From the NCBI GenBank assembly GCA_035280025.1, contig DATEGT010000234.1, positions 1-12,299 on the forward strand: 12,299 nt of DNA, given 5' to 3'. Position numbers and translations under genes: made by a program. Below are positions 1-7,013 of the stretch, piece after piece. Position 1 is the first letter of the stretch. Each line of letters starts with the position of its first letter. A model generated the notes under the pieces. The model saw only the letters and a program-made list of their open reading frames with translations, was not told where the DNA came from and ran no database searches. Source of the DNA: VBDM01 sp035280025 (GTDB lineage Bacteria; Pseudomonadota; Gammaproteobacteria; Burkholderiales; SG8-39).

Positions 1-1044
1 CAAGGCCGGGACACGAAGGACTCGGCGTACTTCACCTCGGCCAACCGCGGCAAGAAGTCGATCACTGTCGATCTCTCGAGTGCGGCGGGCCAGTCAATCG
101 TGCGGCGCCTGGCCGAGAAGAGCGATGTGCTGCTCGAGAACTACAAGTACGGCGACCTGGAGCGCTACGGGCTGGGTTATGCGCAGCTGAAGGACGTCAA
201 TCCGCGCCTCATCTACTGCTCGGTCACCGGTTTCGGGCAGACCGGCCCCTACCGCGAGCACCCGGGCTACGACTTCATGATCCAGGGCATGGGCGGCATG
301 ATGAGCGTCACCGGCGAGCCCGGCGCGGGGCCGCAGCGCGCCGGCGTGCCCGTGGCCGACATCATCACGGGCATGTACGCGTCGATCGCTGTCTGCGCCG
401 CGCTCGTGCATCGCGCGCAAACGAGCAAAGGTCAGCACCTGGACCTCGCGCTGCTGGACTCCCAGATCGCGCTGCTCGCCTACCAGAACACCAACTACTT
501 CGCGACCGGCAAGCCGCCACGCCGGATCGGCAACCTGCATCCCAATATCGTCCCGTACCAGCCGTTCCGGGCGGCTGACGGTGAGGTGATCCTCGCTTGC
601 GGCAACGACAATCTCTTCCGCAAGTTCTGCGACGCCGCGGACTGTCCCGAGCTCGCCGACGATCCCCGCTTCGCGACCAACGGCAAGCGCGTCGAGAACC
701 GGGACGAGCTCAAGCGCCTGCTGGACACGATCTTCGCCAGGCGCACGAAGCAGGAATGGGTCGAGCTGCTCGAGGCCGCGGGCGTGCCCAACGGGCCGAT
801 CAACGACATCGCGCAGGTGTTCGAGGAGCCGCAGGTGAAGGCGCGCGGCGTGAAGATAGAGCTCGACCATCCCGTCGCGGGAAAGCTGCCGCTGGTGGCG
901 AGCCCGATGCGCTTCTCGGCGACGCCGCTCGAGCACAGGCTCGCCCCGCCGGTGCTCGGCCAGCACACCGAGGAGGTGCTGCGCGAGGTGCTGCGGCTGG
1001 ACGGCGGCGCGATCGCCAGGCTGCGCGCGGACGGCGTGATCTAG
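1..1044 (+). CDS. CaiB/BaiF (class III) CoA-transferase, 5'-truncated by window edge
   Basis: Cytoplasmic enzyme that moves CoA between an acyl-CoA and a carboxylic acid, usually in catabolism of carboxylic acids or carnitine-like compounds; the actual substrate cannot be read from sequence. The frame is open from base 1 and 347 residues are present before the TAG. Full family members are about 390-410 aa, so roughly 50 N-terminal residues lie outside. Family motifs visible are NRGKKSITVDL near residue 19, DVLLENY near 42, and KGQHLDLALLDSQ at 143-155, where Asp153 (bases 457-459) matches the Asp that forms the acyl-anhydride in formyl-CoA transferase. The frame has an internal GTG at base 100, but homology runs through it, so it is not the start. 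The next gene begins 1 nt after the stop, which suggests co-transcription. Family assignment is firm; substrate is unknown. Confidence 0.95.
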   Translation, partial: QGRDTKDSAYFTSANRGKKSITVDLSSAAGQSIVRRLAEKSDVLLENYKYGDLERYGLGYAQLKDVNPRLIYCSVTGFGQTGPYREHPGYDFMIQGMGGMMSVTGEPGAGPQRAGVPVADIITGMYASIAVCAALVHRAQTSKGQHLDLALLDSQIALLAYQNTNYFATGKPPRRIGNLHPNIVPYQPFRAADGEVILACGNDNLFRKFCDAADCPELADDPRFATNGKRVENRDELKRLLDTIFARRTKQEWVELLEAAGVPNGPINDIAQVFEEPQVKARGVKIELDHPVAGKLPLVASPMRFSATPLEHRLAPPVLGQHTEEVLREVLRLDGGAIARLRADGVI

Positions 1045-1045
1045 C

Positions 1046-1585
1046 ATGGCGCCGCCGAACAAGCGCCAGGCGACCGTCACCGCGGCCGTCATGGTGGCGG
1101 GCGCGCTCGCCTGGATCGCCGGGATCTGGGCGTCGGGACTGGAGGGCGCGCACGGGTTCTTCGGGCCCGGGCCGCTGATCGCCGACGCCAACCTGATCCT
1201 GGAAGTCTTCCTCGTCGCCGGGGTCAGCTACGGCTTCGTGCTCGCGCGCCGCGGCAACATCGACGCGCACCAGGTCAACCAGACCACCTGGGTGGCGCTC
1301 AACCTGGGATTGATCGCGCTGGTCATGGCCGGGTCGATGCAGGACGCGAGAATCGCCAGGACCGCGGACCTCGCCGACTGGCGCATCGGCGTGACCTGGC
1401 TGCACGCCGCGGTCGGCTCGCTGACCGCGCTCGCCGGGCTGTGGATCGTGCTGCAGATGAACGAGCTGCTCCCGCCGGGCCTGCGCGTGGCCGGATGGAA
1501 GAACCTGATGCGCGCGGCGCTCGCGGGGTACTGGCTGACGGCGCTGCTCGGTTTCGCCACCTACTATTTCTGGTATATAGCCTAG
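1046..1585 (+). CDS. Five-helix inner-membrane protein, unknown function (distant DUF420-like look)
   Basis: A 179-aa integral membrane protein that I do not recognise with certainty. Five hydrophobic segments are visible at about residues 10-30, 48-67, 80-97, 114-137 and 153-177. The short loops hold two histidines next to helices, His75 in NIDAHQVNQT and His120 in TWLHAAVG. The layout, with a His before the third helix, a His in the fourth and a basic linker before a final aromatic helix ending YYFWYIA, recalls DUF420/YozB-type proteins linked to cytochrome oxidase. That is a resemblance by eye only. ATG is 1 nt after the CoA-transferase stop, and the methyltransferase ATG follows its TAG directly, so translation is probably coupled along the three genes. 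No cytochrome gene is nearby to support a respiratory role. Confidence 0.8.
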   Translation: MAPPNKRQATVTAAVMVAGALAWIAGIWASGLEGAHGFFGPGPLIADANLILEVFLVAGVSYGFVLARRGNIDAHQVNQTTWVALNLGLIALVMAGSMQDARIARTADLADWRIGVTWLHAAVGSLTALAGLWIVLQMNELLPPGLRVAGWKNLMRAALAGYWLTALLGFATYYFWYIA

Positions 1586-2263
1586 ATGCGCCTCCTGCCC
1601 GTTCTGCTCTGCCTGCTGCTCCTCGCCGCGCCCGCCGCTGCGGAAGAGGGCGCGAAGCCGGAGATCAACCGGCCCTACGTGGTCGACACCGACGTCGCGC
1701 GCTGGAACCGGACCTTCGAGAACGAGCGCAGGGAGGTCTACGTCAAGCGCGACGCGATCGTCGCCGCGACGGGCGTGAAGCCGGGCATGACGGTCGCCGA
1801 CATCGGCGCGGGAACGGGCCTGTTCACGATGCTGTTCGCCGACGCGGTGAAGCCGGGCGGCAGCGTCTACGCGGTCGACATCTCGCCCGCCTTCGTCGAT
1901 TACATCCGGGAAACGGCGAAGAAGCGGCGGGTGCGCAACGTCACCGCGATCGTCAACGACGGGACCGAGGTGCAGCTCCCCGACGCCTCGGTGGATCTCG
2001 TCTACCTGAGCGACGTCTACCACCACTTCGAGCACCCTGCGGAGACGCTCGCGTCGATCCGCAAGGCGCTCAAGCCCGGCGGCCGCATGGTGGTGGTCGA
2101 CTACCAGCGCATCCCGGGAGTGACCCCGCCCGCGCGCATCGCGCACCTGCGCCTGGACAAGCAGGCCGCGATCGACGAGATCGAGGCCGCGGGGTTCGCG
2201 CTCCTCGAGGAGAAGAAGAGGTTCCTGCGCGAGAACTACTTCGTGGTGTTCACACGAAAGTGA
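1586..2263 (+). CDS. Class I SAM-dependent methyltransferase with N-terminal export signal
   Basis: A 225-aa protein with a Rossmann methyltransferase fold. Motif I is TVADIGAGTG at residues 69-78, the SAM ribose-binding acidic residue is probably Asp98 in AVDIS, Asp125 follows in VNDGTE, and motif IV is LVYLSDVYHHFEH at 138-150. A KALKPGG segment near 160 is typical of the ubiE-like class. Unusually, residues 1-19 form a textbook signal peptide: Met-Arg, a leucine-rich core, then APAAA before EEGAKPE. An in-frame internal Met that would skip the signal and keep the whole fold is not evident; the next Met is residue 68, at motif I. The start abuts the stop of the upstream membrane protein gene. 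The last 14 nt overlap the convergent TSUP gene. Substrate is unknown; location in the periplasm or at the membrane is inferred from the signal. Confidence 0.92.
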   Translation: MRLLPVLLCLLLLAAPAAAEEGAKPEINRPYVVDTDVARWNRTFENERREVYVKRDAIVAATGVKPGMTVADIGAGTGLFTMLFADAVKPGGSVYAVDISPAFVDYIRETAKKRRVRNVTAIVNDGTEVQLPDASVDLVYLSDVYHHFEHPAETLASIRKALKPGGRMVVVDYQRIPGVTPPARIAHLRLDKQAAIDEIEAAGFALLEEKKRFLRENYFVVFTRK

Positions 2264-3044
2264 GCAGCATCCGCGTCGCCATCACGTAGAACAGCACCGC
2301 GAAGATCCGCTTGAGCCACACCGTCGGCAGCCGGTGCGCGGCCGCGGCGCCCACCGGCGCCATCAGCATGCTGGAGACCACGATTCCCGCCACCGCGGGC
2401 AGGTAGACGAAGCCCAGGCTGTACTGCGGGAGCCCGGCCTCGCGCAGGCCGGCGGCGACGAACCCCGCCGTGCCCGAGAGCGCGATCGGGAACCCGATCA
2501 TCGCCGCGGTGCCGATCGCGGCGAGCAGGGGAACGTTGCACCAGAGCATGAAGGGCACGGTCATGAACGCGCCGCCGATCGCGGTGAACGCGGAGACCGC
2601 GCTCACCGCGAAGCCGAACGCGAACATGCCGGCGAATCCGGGCGCCTCGCGCGAGGGCTTGGGCTTGCGGTCGAGAAGGATGTTGGTCGCGGCGACGTAG
2701 ATCACCGCGGTAAAGAGCGCGGCGAAGACGAGCGGCGGGATGAAGCTCGCGATCCAGGAGCCGACCAGGCCCCCGAGGAGGATGCCGGGCGTGATGTTGC
2801 GCGCGATGTCCCAGCGGATCGCGCCGCGCGCCGCGTGCGCGCGCACGCTCGCGAGCGAGGTGAACAGGATCGTCGCCATGCCGGTGCCGACGGCGAGGTG
2901 CAGGATATGCGACTTCGGCAGTCCCTGCGCCTCGAACAGCATCACCAGGAGCGGCACCATGATCGCCCCGCCGCCGATGCCCAGCATGCCCGCGAAGAAC
3001 CCGACCGCCGCGCCGATCGCGACGTAGCCCAGCCACCATTCCAC
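2250..3044 (-). CDS. TSUP/TauE-SafE family membrane permease (putative sulfite or organosulfonate exporter)
   Basis: A 264-aa integral membrane protein of the TauE/SafE (TSUP) family, whose members carry sulfite, sulfoacetate, sulfolactate or related anions across the inner membrane. The two-repeat family design is visible: a first half with GMLGIGGGAIMVPLL at residues 19-33 and a second with SAFTAIGGAFMTVPF at 151-165. Most of the chain is hydrophobic, about seven or eight helices, and a short charged loop RKPKPSREAP near 126-135 separates the halves. The start is a GTG 4 nt after the glpD stop with only a weak ribosome site, so it is probably translated by coupling to glpD. Stop codon and last codons overlap the convergent methyltransferase gene. 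No sulfur-metabolism gene is in view, so the substrate stays open. Confidence 0.92.
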   Translation of the reverse strand: MEWWLGYVAIGAAVGFFAGMLGIGGGAIMVPLLVMLFEAQGLPKSHILHLAVGTGMATILFTSLASVRAHAARGAIRWDIARNITPGILLGGLVGSWIASFIPPLVFAALFTAVIYVAATNILLDRKPKPSREAPGFAGMFAFGFAVSAVSAFTAIGGAFMTVPFMLWCNVPLLAAIGTAAMIGFPIALSGTAGFVAAGLREAGLPQYSLGFVYLPAVAGIVVSSMLMAPVGAAAAHRLPTVWLKRIFAVLFYVMATRMLLTFV

Positions 3045-3048
3045 GGCG

Positions 3049-4566
3049 CTAGTGCTTCGCCAGGTAGTCGCGCACCGCGGCCTTCTCGTCCGTGCTCATG
3101 TGCAGCCCGCACTTGGTCCGGCGCCACAGAACGTCGTCGGCCTCTCGCGCCCACTCGTGCCTCACGAGGTAGTCGACCTCGCGCTCGTAGAGGCCGCCGC
3201 CGAAGTACCGGCCGAGCTCGCGCTCGCGGTCCGCGTCGCCGATGATGTCCTCGGCGAGCGAGCCGTGCCTGCGCAGCACGCGGGTGAGCCATATCTTCGG
3301 CAGGCGCGGATAGCGCCTGCGGAAGTCGAGCAGCAGCCCGCGGAAGGTGCGCCCGCCGAGGTCGCCCCCCGGCAGCGCCTCGGTGTGCGTCCAGGCGTCC
3401 TTGCCGGGGAAGCGGAAGGCGAGCTGCGCCATCGCGTGCTCGGCGAGCCTGCGGTAGGTGGTGATCTTTCCGCCGAAGACCGTGAGCAGCGGCGGATCGT
3501 CGGGCCAGGCTCCCTTGTCGAGGACCAGGTGGTAGTCGCGCGTCACCGCCGAAGGATCCTCGCTGCCGTCGTCGTAGAGCGGGCGCACGCCCGAGAAGCT
3601 CCACGCCACCGTCCCCGGCGTGATCGGCGTCTGCGCATAGCGGCTCGCCGCCTCGCACAGGTACTCGATCTCCTTGCGCGTGATGCGCGCGCGGAAGTCG
3701 TCGCGCGTCACCGGGACGTCGGTCGTTCCGACCAGCGTGTACTGCCGCTCGTAGGGGATCATGAAGATCACCCGCTTGTCGGGGTTCTGCAGGATGAAGG
3801 CGTGGCGCTCCGCGTGGATGCGCGGCACCACGATGTGGCTGCCTTTCACCAGGCGCACGGTCGCGGAGAGCCGGACCTTGAGAGCCTCGTCGAGCACCTG
3901 CCGCACCCAGGGGCCGGCGGCGTTCACCATCGCGGCTGCGTGCACGGTGCGGCTCTCGCCGGACTCGGCCTTCAGCTTCGCGACCCAGCGGCCGTTCTCG
4001 CGCTTGCCCGACACGAGGCGCGTGCGGGTGAGGACGGTCGCCCCCAGGGCCGCCGCCGAGCGCGCGTTCAGCACCACCAGGCGCGCGTCGTCGACCCAGC
4101 AGTCGTAGTAGACGAAGCCGCGCTCGAACTCGGGCTTCAGTCCCGCCCCGTAGCCTTCGGGCAGCAGGCGGATGCTCTTCGAGCCCGGCAGGCTGCTCTT
4201 CGGTCCGAAGCCCGGAATGCCGTGCCCGAGATGGTCGTAGAGGAACAGCCCGGCGCGGATCATCCAAGCCGGGCGCAGGTGCGACTCGTGGGGCAGCACG
4301 AACTCCATCGGCCAGACGATGTGCGGGGCGATGCGCAGCAGCGTCTCGCGCTCGGCGAGGGCCTCGGCCACCAGGCGGAACTCGAAGTACTCGAGGTAGC
4401 GCAGGCCGCCGTGGATCAGCTTGGTCGACGCCGACGAGGTCGCCGAGGCGAGGTCGCCCTGCTCGACCAGCAGCACCTTGAGACCTCGCCCGGCCGCGTC
4501 GCGGGCGATGCCCGCGCCGTTGATTCCGCCGCCGATGATCAGGAGATCGTAATGCTCGATGTCCAC
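3049..4566 (-). CDS. glpD: Aerobic glycerol-3-phosphate dehydrogenase (FAD, membrane-associated)
   Basis: Oxidises sn-glycerol-3-phosphate to dihydroxyacetone phosphate on the inner face of the cytoplasmic membrane and passes electrons to quinone. The 505 aa are close to the 501 of E. coli GlpD and collinear with it. The FAD-binding GGGINGAGIARDAAGRG is at residues 12-28, the active-site block SSASTKLIHGGLRYLE at 44-59, then RLVKGSHIVVPR, GTTDVPV, SGVRPLYDD and VFGGKITTYRRLAEHA follow in order. The C-terminal cap ends HEWAREADDVLWRRTKCGL. The start is GTG at 4566, supported by a purine-rich GGAGGGGGG 10 nt upstream. No glpF, glpK or glpR is present. It sits 40 nt after the histidine kinase gene and 4 nt before the TSUP gene, all on one strand. 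Confidence 0.97.
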   Translation of the reverse strand: MDIEHYDLLIIGGGINGAGIARDAAGRGLKVLLVEQGDLASATSSASTKLIHGGLRYLEYFEFRLVAEALAERETLLRIAPHIVWPMEFVLPHESHLRPAWMIRAGLFLYDHLGHGIPGFGPKSSLPGSKSIRLLPEGYGAGLKPEFERGFVYYDCWVDDARLVVLNARSAAALGATVLTRTRLVSGKRENGRWVAKLKAESGESRTVHAAAMVNAAGPWVRQVLDEALKVRLSATVRLVKGSHIVVPRIHAERHAFILQNPDKRVIFMIPYERQYTLVGTTDVPVTRDDFRARITRKEIEYLCEAASRYAQTPITPGTVAWSFSGVRPLYDDGSEDPSAVTRDYHLVLDKGAWPDDPPLLTVFGGKITTYRRLAEHAMAQLAFRFPGKDAWTHTEALPGGDLGGRTFRGLLLDFRRRYPRLPKIWLTRVLRRHGSLAEDIIGDADRERELGRYFGGGLYEREVDYLVRHEWAREADDVLWRRTKCGLHMSTDEKAAVRDYLAKH

Positions 4567-4576
4567 CCGGTGGATT

Positions 4577-4585
4577 CCCCCCTCC
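4577..4585 (-). promoter_or_regulatory. glpD ribosome-binding site
   Basis: On the minus strand GGAGGGGGG lies 10 nt before the GTG at 4566. This decides the start, because no ATG lies nearby in frame. The 5' end of the site is also one arm of the hairpin at 4583-4620. Confidence 0.6.
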
Positions 4586-4620
4586 GCCTCGGGCGATTCT
4601 ACGCGACTACGCGAGGCGGA
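4583..4620 (-). promoter_or_regulatory. Hairpin spanning kinase stop codon and glpD RBS
   Basis: A perfect 9-bp inverted repeat (TCCGCCTCG at 4612-4620 and CGAGGCGGA at 4583-4591 on the minus strand) encloses 20 nt that contain the kinase TAG. With one bulged base the stem can extend by two more pairs and then covers GGAGG of the glpD ribosome-binding site. A ribosome finishing the kinase gene would open it, so it could couple glpD translation to the kinase. Function is inferred; only the pairing is seen. Confidence 0.45.
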
Positions 4621-6256
4621 AGGTGGCGGTGACCGCGACGCCGCTCCCCGGCGTGAGATTTTCCGCGCGGATCGCGCCCCCGTGGAATTCGGCGATGAGC
4701 CGCGCCACGTAAAGTCCCAGGCCCAGGTGCGGCTCGCCGCGTCCCCGCTCCGCGCGCAGGGAGACCATGGAGTCGAACAGGCTGCCGCGCATCGCCTCGG
4801 GAAGCTCCGGCCCCTGGTTGGCGACGCGCAGCTCGGCGGCCCCGCCGCCGGCGGCGAGCGACACCCGGACCGGCTCCCCCGGGCGGGAGAAGTCGACCGC
4901 GTTGGCGACGAGCTTGTCGAGCAGCTGCGCCGCGAGATCGGGCGACCCGTCGGCGACCGCCCTTTCGCGCGGCAGGGCGAGCTCGAAGGCCTGGCCGGGA
5001 TAGGCGAGCCGGTAGCCCTCGACGCAGCCCGCGACCACCGCCGCGAGGTCGAAGCGCTCGCGCTCGACCGAGGCGAGCCCCTGCTCCAGCCGCGTCGCCT
5101 CGCTCATGCGCGTGAGTATCGTCCCGAGGCGCTTGAGCCCCTCCTCGGCGCGCTCGATGTAGACGCGGGCGTCGGCCGGCGCGAGCTTGAGGTTCTCGAG
5201 CGAGCTGCGCACCACCGCGATCGGCGTCCGCAGCTCGTGCGACAGGCGGCTCGCCATGCTCTCCAGGTAGGCGTGGTGCTGCGACAGCTTGGAGAGCATC
5301 GCCGAGAAGCTGCGCGACAGGTCGCCGATCTCGTCGCTCGCGTTCTGCGCGGTGATTAGGCGTGAATCCGGCCGCGCGATGCGGCCGCGCGCGTCGATCG
5401 CGCTCTCGGCCTCGTCGCGCAGGCGGCGGATGCGCGTCGAGATCCGCGTGGCGAACCAGATCAGCACCGCCGCGGCGGACGCGAACACTGCGAGCGTCAC
5501 CACCAGCAGCCGCTCGAGGGCGAGGCTGCGCACCGAGAGGATCGGGTTGGTGCTTTCCTCGACCACCACCGCGCCCGCCACTTCGTCGCCGTTCCAGATC
5601 GGGTGCGCCGCGGAAATCACGACCGCCTTGCCGTCGGAGGTGTTGCGCAGCCGCACGCCGGGCCGGCCCGCGAGCGCGCCCGCGATCTCGCGGCCGGTGG
5701 CGAGCACGTCGTCGGCGATGGCGTCGTCGAAGTCCTCGTTCGGGTGCGGGATCAGGAACCCGAGCGCGCGCTGGGTCAGGGTCTCCCGCGGCGCCCCGCC
5801 CTCGCGCTTCAGGCTTCCCGCGAGAGCGAGAACGCGCAGCTCGTGGGTCACCACCCAGATGCGCGAGGTGGTGCGCTCGACCCCTTTCAGGATCTCGGAG
5901 ATCTCCTCGATCTCGCGCCGTGCCGCCACCGCCTCCTCGCGGTCGATGACCGCGCCGTCCTGCTCCGCGGGCTCCGGCGCGGGCTCGCCGCGCTCGGCGG
6001 CCAGGCGCCGCAGCTCCTCCTCCGCCTCGCGGCGCAGGTCGTCGTCGCGCGAAGGCGGCGCCCGCAGCAGCCCGGGGCGGTCGTGCAGGGCCGTGGCGAC
6101 GCCGCGCGCGGTCGCGAGCAGGGCCTGCTCTTCGCCCGCGAGCAGGAAGCGCTCCATCTCGCGCACGTAGCTGTACCCGGCCCAGGGCAGCGCGAGCAGC
6201 AGGACCGCGACGAGCGCGAGCTTGACGCGCAGGCTGAAGGCGGGGAGCCGGAACAC
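4607..6256 (-). CDS. pdsS: Sensor histidine kinase, PdsS-like (proteobacterial dedicated sortase system type)
   Basis: Inner-membrane sensor kinase of 549 aa. Domains in order are TM1 at about 10-30, a periplasmic sensor at 31-247 with a very charged helical stretch at 70-125, TM2 at 248-269, HAMP at about 266-318, the dimerisation and phosphorylation helix with His340 in SRLSHELRTPIAVV, the N box LVANAVDFS with Asn452, and the G2 box HLGLGLYVARLIAEFHGG at 510-527. The G1 box reads VANQGPELP (478-486), with Asn480 where most kinases have Asp. The LFDSMVSLRAERG and PHLGLGLY wording matches what I remember of the PdsS family, but no sortase is in the window, so the symbol marks family resemblance only. 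GTG start, 13 nt after the regulator stop. Its partner is the adjacent regulator. Confidence 0.9.
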   Translation of the reverse strand: MFRLPAFSLRVKLALVAVLLLALPWAGYSYVREMERFLLAGEEQALLATARGVATALHDRPGLLRAPPSRDDDLRREAEEELRRLAAERGEPAPEPAEQDGAVIDREEAVAARREIEEISEILKGVERTTSRIWVVTHELRVLALAGSLKREGGAPRETLTQRALGFLIPHPNEDFDDAIADDVLATGREIAGALAGRPGVRLRNTSDGKAVVISAAHPIWNGDEVAGAVVVEESTNPILSVRSLALERLLVVTLAVFASAAAVLIWFATRISTRIRRLRDEAESAIDARGRIARPDSRLITAQNASDEIGDLSRSFSAMLSKLSQHHAYLESMASRLSHELRTPIAVVRSSLENLKLAPADARVYIERAEEGLKRLGTILTRMSEATRLEQGLASVERERFDLAAVVAGCVEGYRLAYPGQAFELALPRERAVADGSPDLAAQLLDKLVANAVDFSRPGEPVRVSLAAGGGAAELRVANQGPELPEAMRGSLFDSMVSLRAERGRGEPHLGLGLYVARLIAEFHGGAIRAENLTPGSGVAVTATFRLA

Positions 6257-6269
6257 CGGGATGCGGGCT

Positions 6270-6959
6270 TCAGGCTTTCCAGCGGTAGCCCATGCCGTAC
6301 ACCGTGTCGATCTGGTCGAAGGCCGGGTCGGCCGCGGCGAATTTCCTGCGGATGCGCTTCACGTGCGAGGTCACGGTGCCCTCGTCGACGACGAGGTTCG
6401 CTTCGCGCATCAGCGCCTCGCGGTCCTTGACGTGCCCGGGAAACTTCGCGAGCGTGTGGACCATCCAGAACTCGGTGAGCGTGAGCTCGACCGGCTTCCC
6501 CTTCCAGGCGGCGGTGAAGCGCTTGGCGTCGAGCCTCAACGCCCCGCGCTCGAGCACCTCCTCGGCGGCTTTCGGCTCGCGCAGCGCGTCGACCCTGCGG
6601 AACAGCGCGGAGATGCGCGCGAGCAGGTGCGGCAGGCTCACGTCCTTGGTGAGGTAGTCGTCGGCTCCCAGGCGCAGGCCCGAGACCGCGTCGAAGTCCG
6701 AGTCGCGCGCAGTGAGGAACAGGATCGGCAGGGCGGGGGACAGCGCGCGCAGCTCGCGGCACAGCGAGAACCCGCCCTCGGGCTCGTCGCCCAGGCCGAT
6801 GTCGATCAGCGCGAGATCGGGCAGCCGCGCGCGGAACGCGCCCAGCGCCTCGCCGCGCGCGGCGTAGGCGCTCACCTCGTAGCCGTGCTTCTTGAGCGCG
6901 TCCGCGGTGTTCGCGCGGATCGCTGCGTCGTCTTCCACGATGGCGATGCGGCGGGGCAT
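6270..6959 (-). CDS. pdsR: OmpR-type response regulator, PdsR-like
   Basis: Cytoplasmic DNA-binding response regulator of 229 aa. The receiver domain covers residues 1-120, with acidic pair Glu9/Asp10-Asp11, phospho-acceptor Asp53 in LIDIGLGD, Thr83 in FLTARDSDFD and Lys105 in DDYLTKD. The winged-helix output domain covers about 136-228, with TEFWMVHTLAKFPGHVKDREALM and the recognition region TVTSHVKRIRRKF, and ends GMGYRW. The strings LTARDSDFDAVSGLRLGAD and EFWMVH are, from memory, characteristic of the regulator of the proteobacterial dedicated sortase system. ATG at 6959 has no Shine-Dalgarno sequence; a TATAGT lies 5 nt upstream. It heads the minus-strand series regulator, kinase, glpD, TSUP. 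Target genes cannot be read from the sequence. Confidence 0.94.
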   Translation of the reverse strand: MPRRIAIVEDDAAIRANTADALKKHGYEVSAYAARGEALGAFRARLPDLALIDIGLGDEPEGGFSLCRELRALSPALPILFLTARDSDFDAVSGLRLGADDYLTKDVSLPHLLARISALFRRVDALREPKAAEEVLERGALRLDAKRFTAAWKGKPVELTLTEFWMVHTLAKFPGHVKDREALMREANLVVDEGTVTSHVKRIRRKFAAADPAFDQIDTVYGMGYRWKA

Positions 6960-6964
6960 GGGGG

Positions 6965-6970
6965 ACTATA
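6965..6970 (-). promoter_or_regulatory. Possible -10 element for a leaderless response-regulator transcript
   Basis: TATAGT on the minus strand matches the -10 consensus in 5 of 6 bases and ends 5 nt before the ATG at 6959, so transcription would begin at or within a base or two of the start codon. This would explain why no Shine-Dalgarno sequence is present. No good -35 hexamer is found at the right spacing, so this is tentative. Confidence 0.3.
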
Positions 6971-6975
6971 GCGCC

Positions 6976-7013
6976 AAAACAAAGCGGCCGGGACCTTGGA
7001 GGGTCGCGGCCGC
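6976..7013 (-). terminator. Intrinsic-terminator-like hairpin just upstream of the response regulator
   Basis: Arms of 12 nt (7002-7013 and 6984-6995) pair at 11 of 12 positions, with one mismatch and a 6-nt loop, and are almost all G-C. On the minus strand the stem is followed at once by TTTGTTTT (6976-6983). This is the layout of a factor-independent terminator. It could stop read-through from the Bug/TctC gene that ends at 7999, or act as an attenuator if the regulator promoter lies upstream of 7013. On the plus strand no T-run follows. Confidence 0.55.

Noticed and set aside
94..1191. Long minus-strand open frame opposite the CoA-transferase
   Set aside because: Its translation is Arg/Ala/His-rich with no family features, and the plus strand carries an unmistakable CoA-transferase. 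GC-rich codons open the antisense frame.
3052..4632. 526-codon plus-strand frame opposite glpD
   Set aside because: It mirrors the GlpD gene almost end to end, has a low-complexity Arg/Ala/Val/His composition and no domain. It is an antisense shadow.
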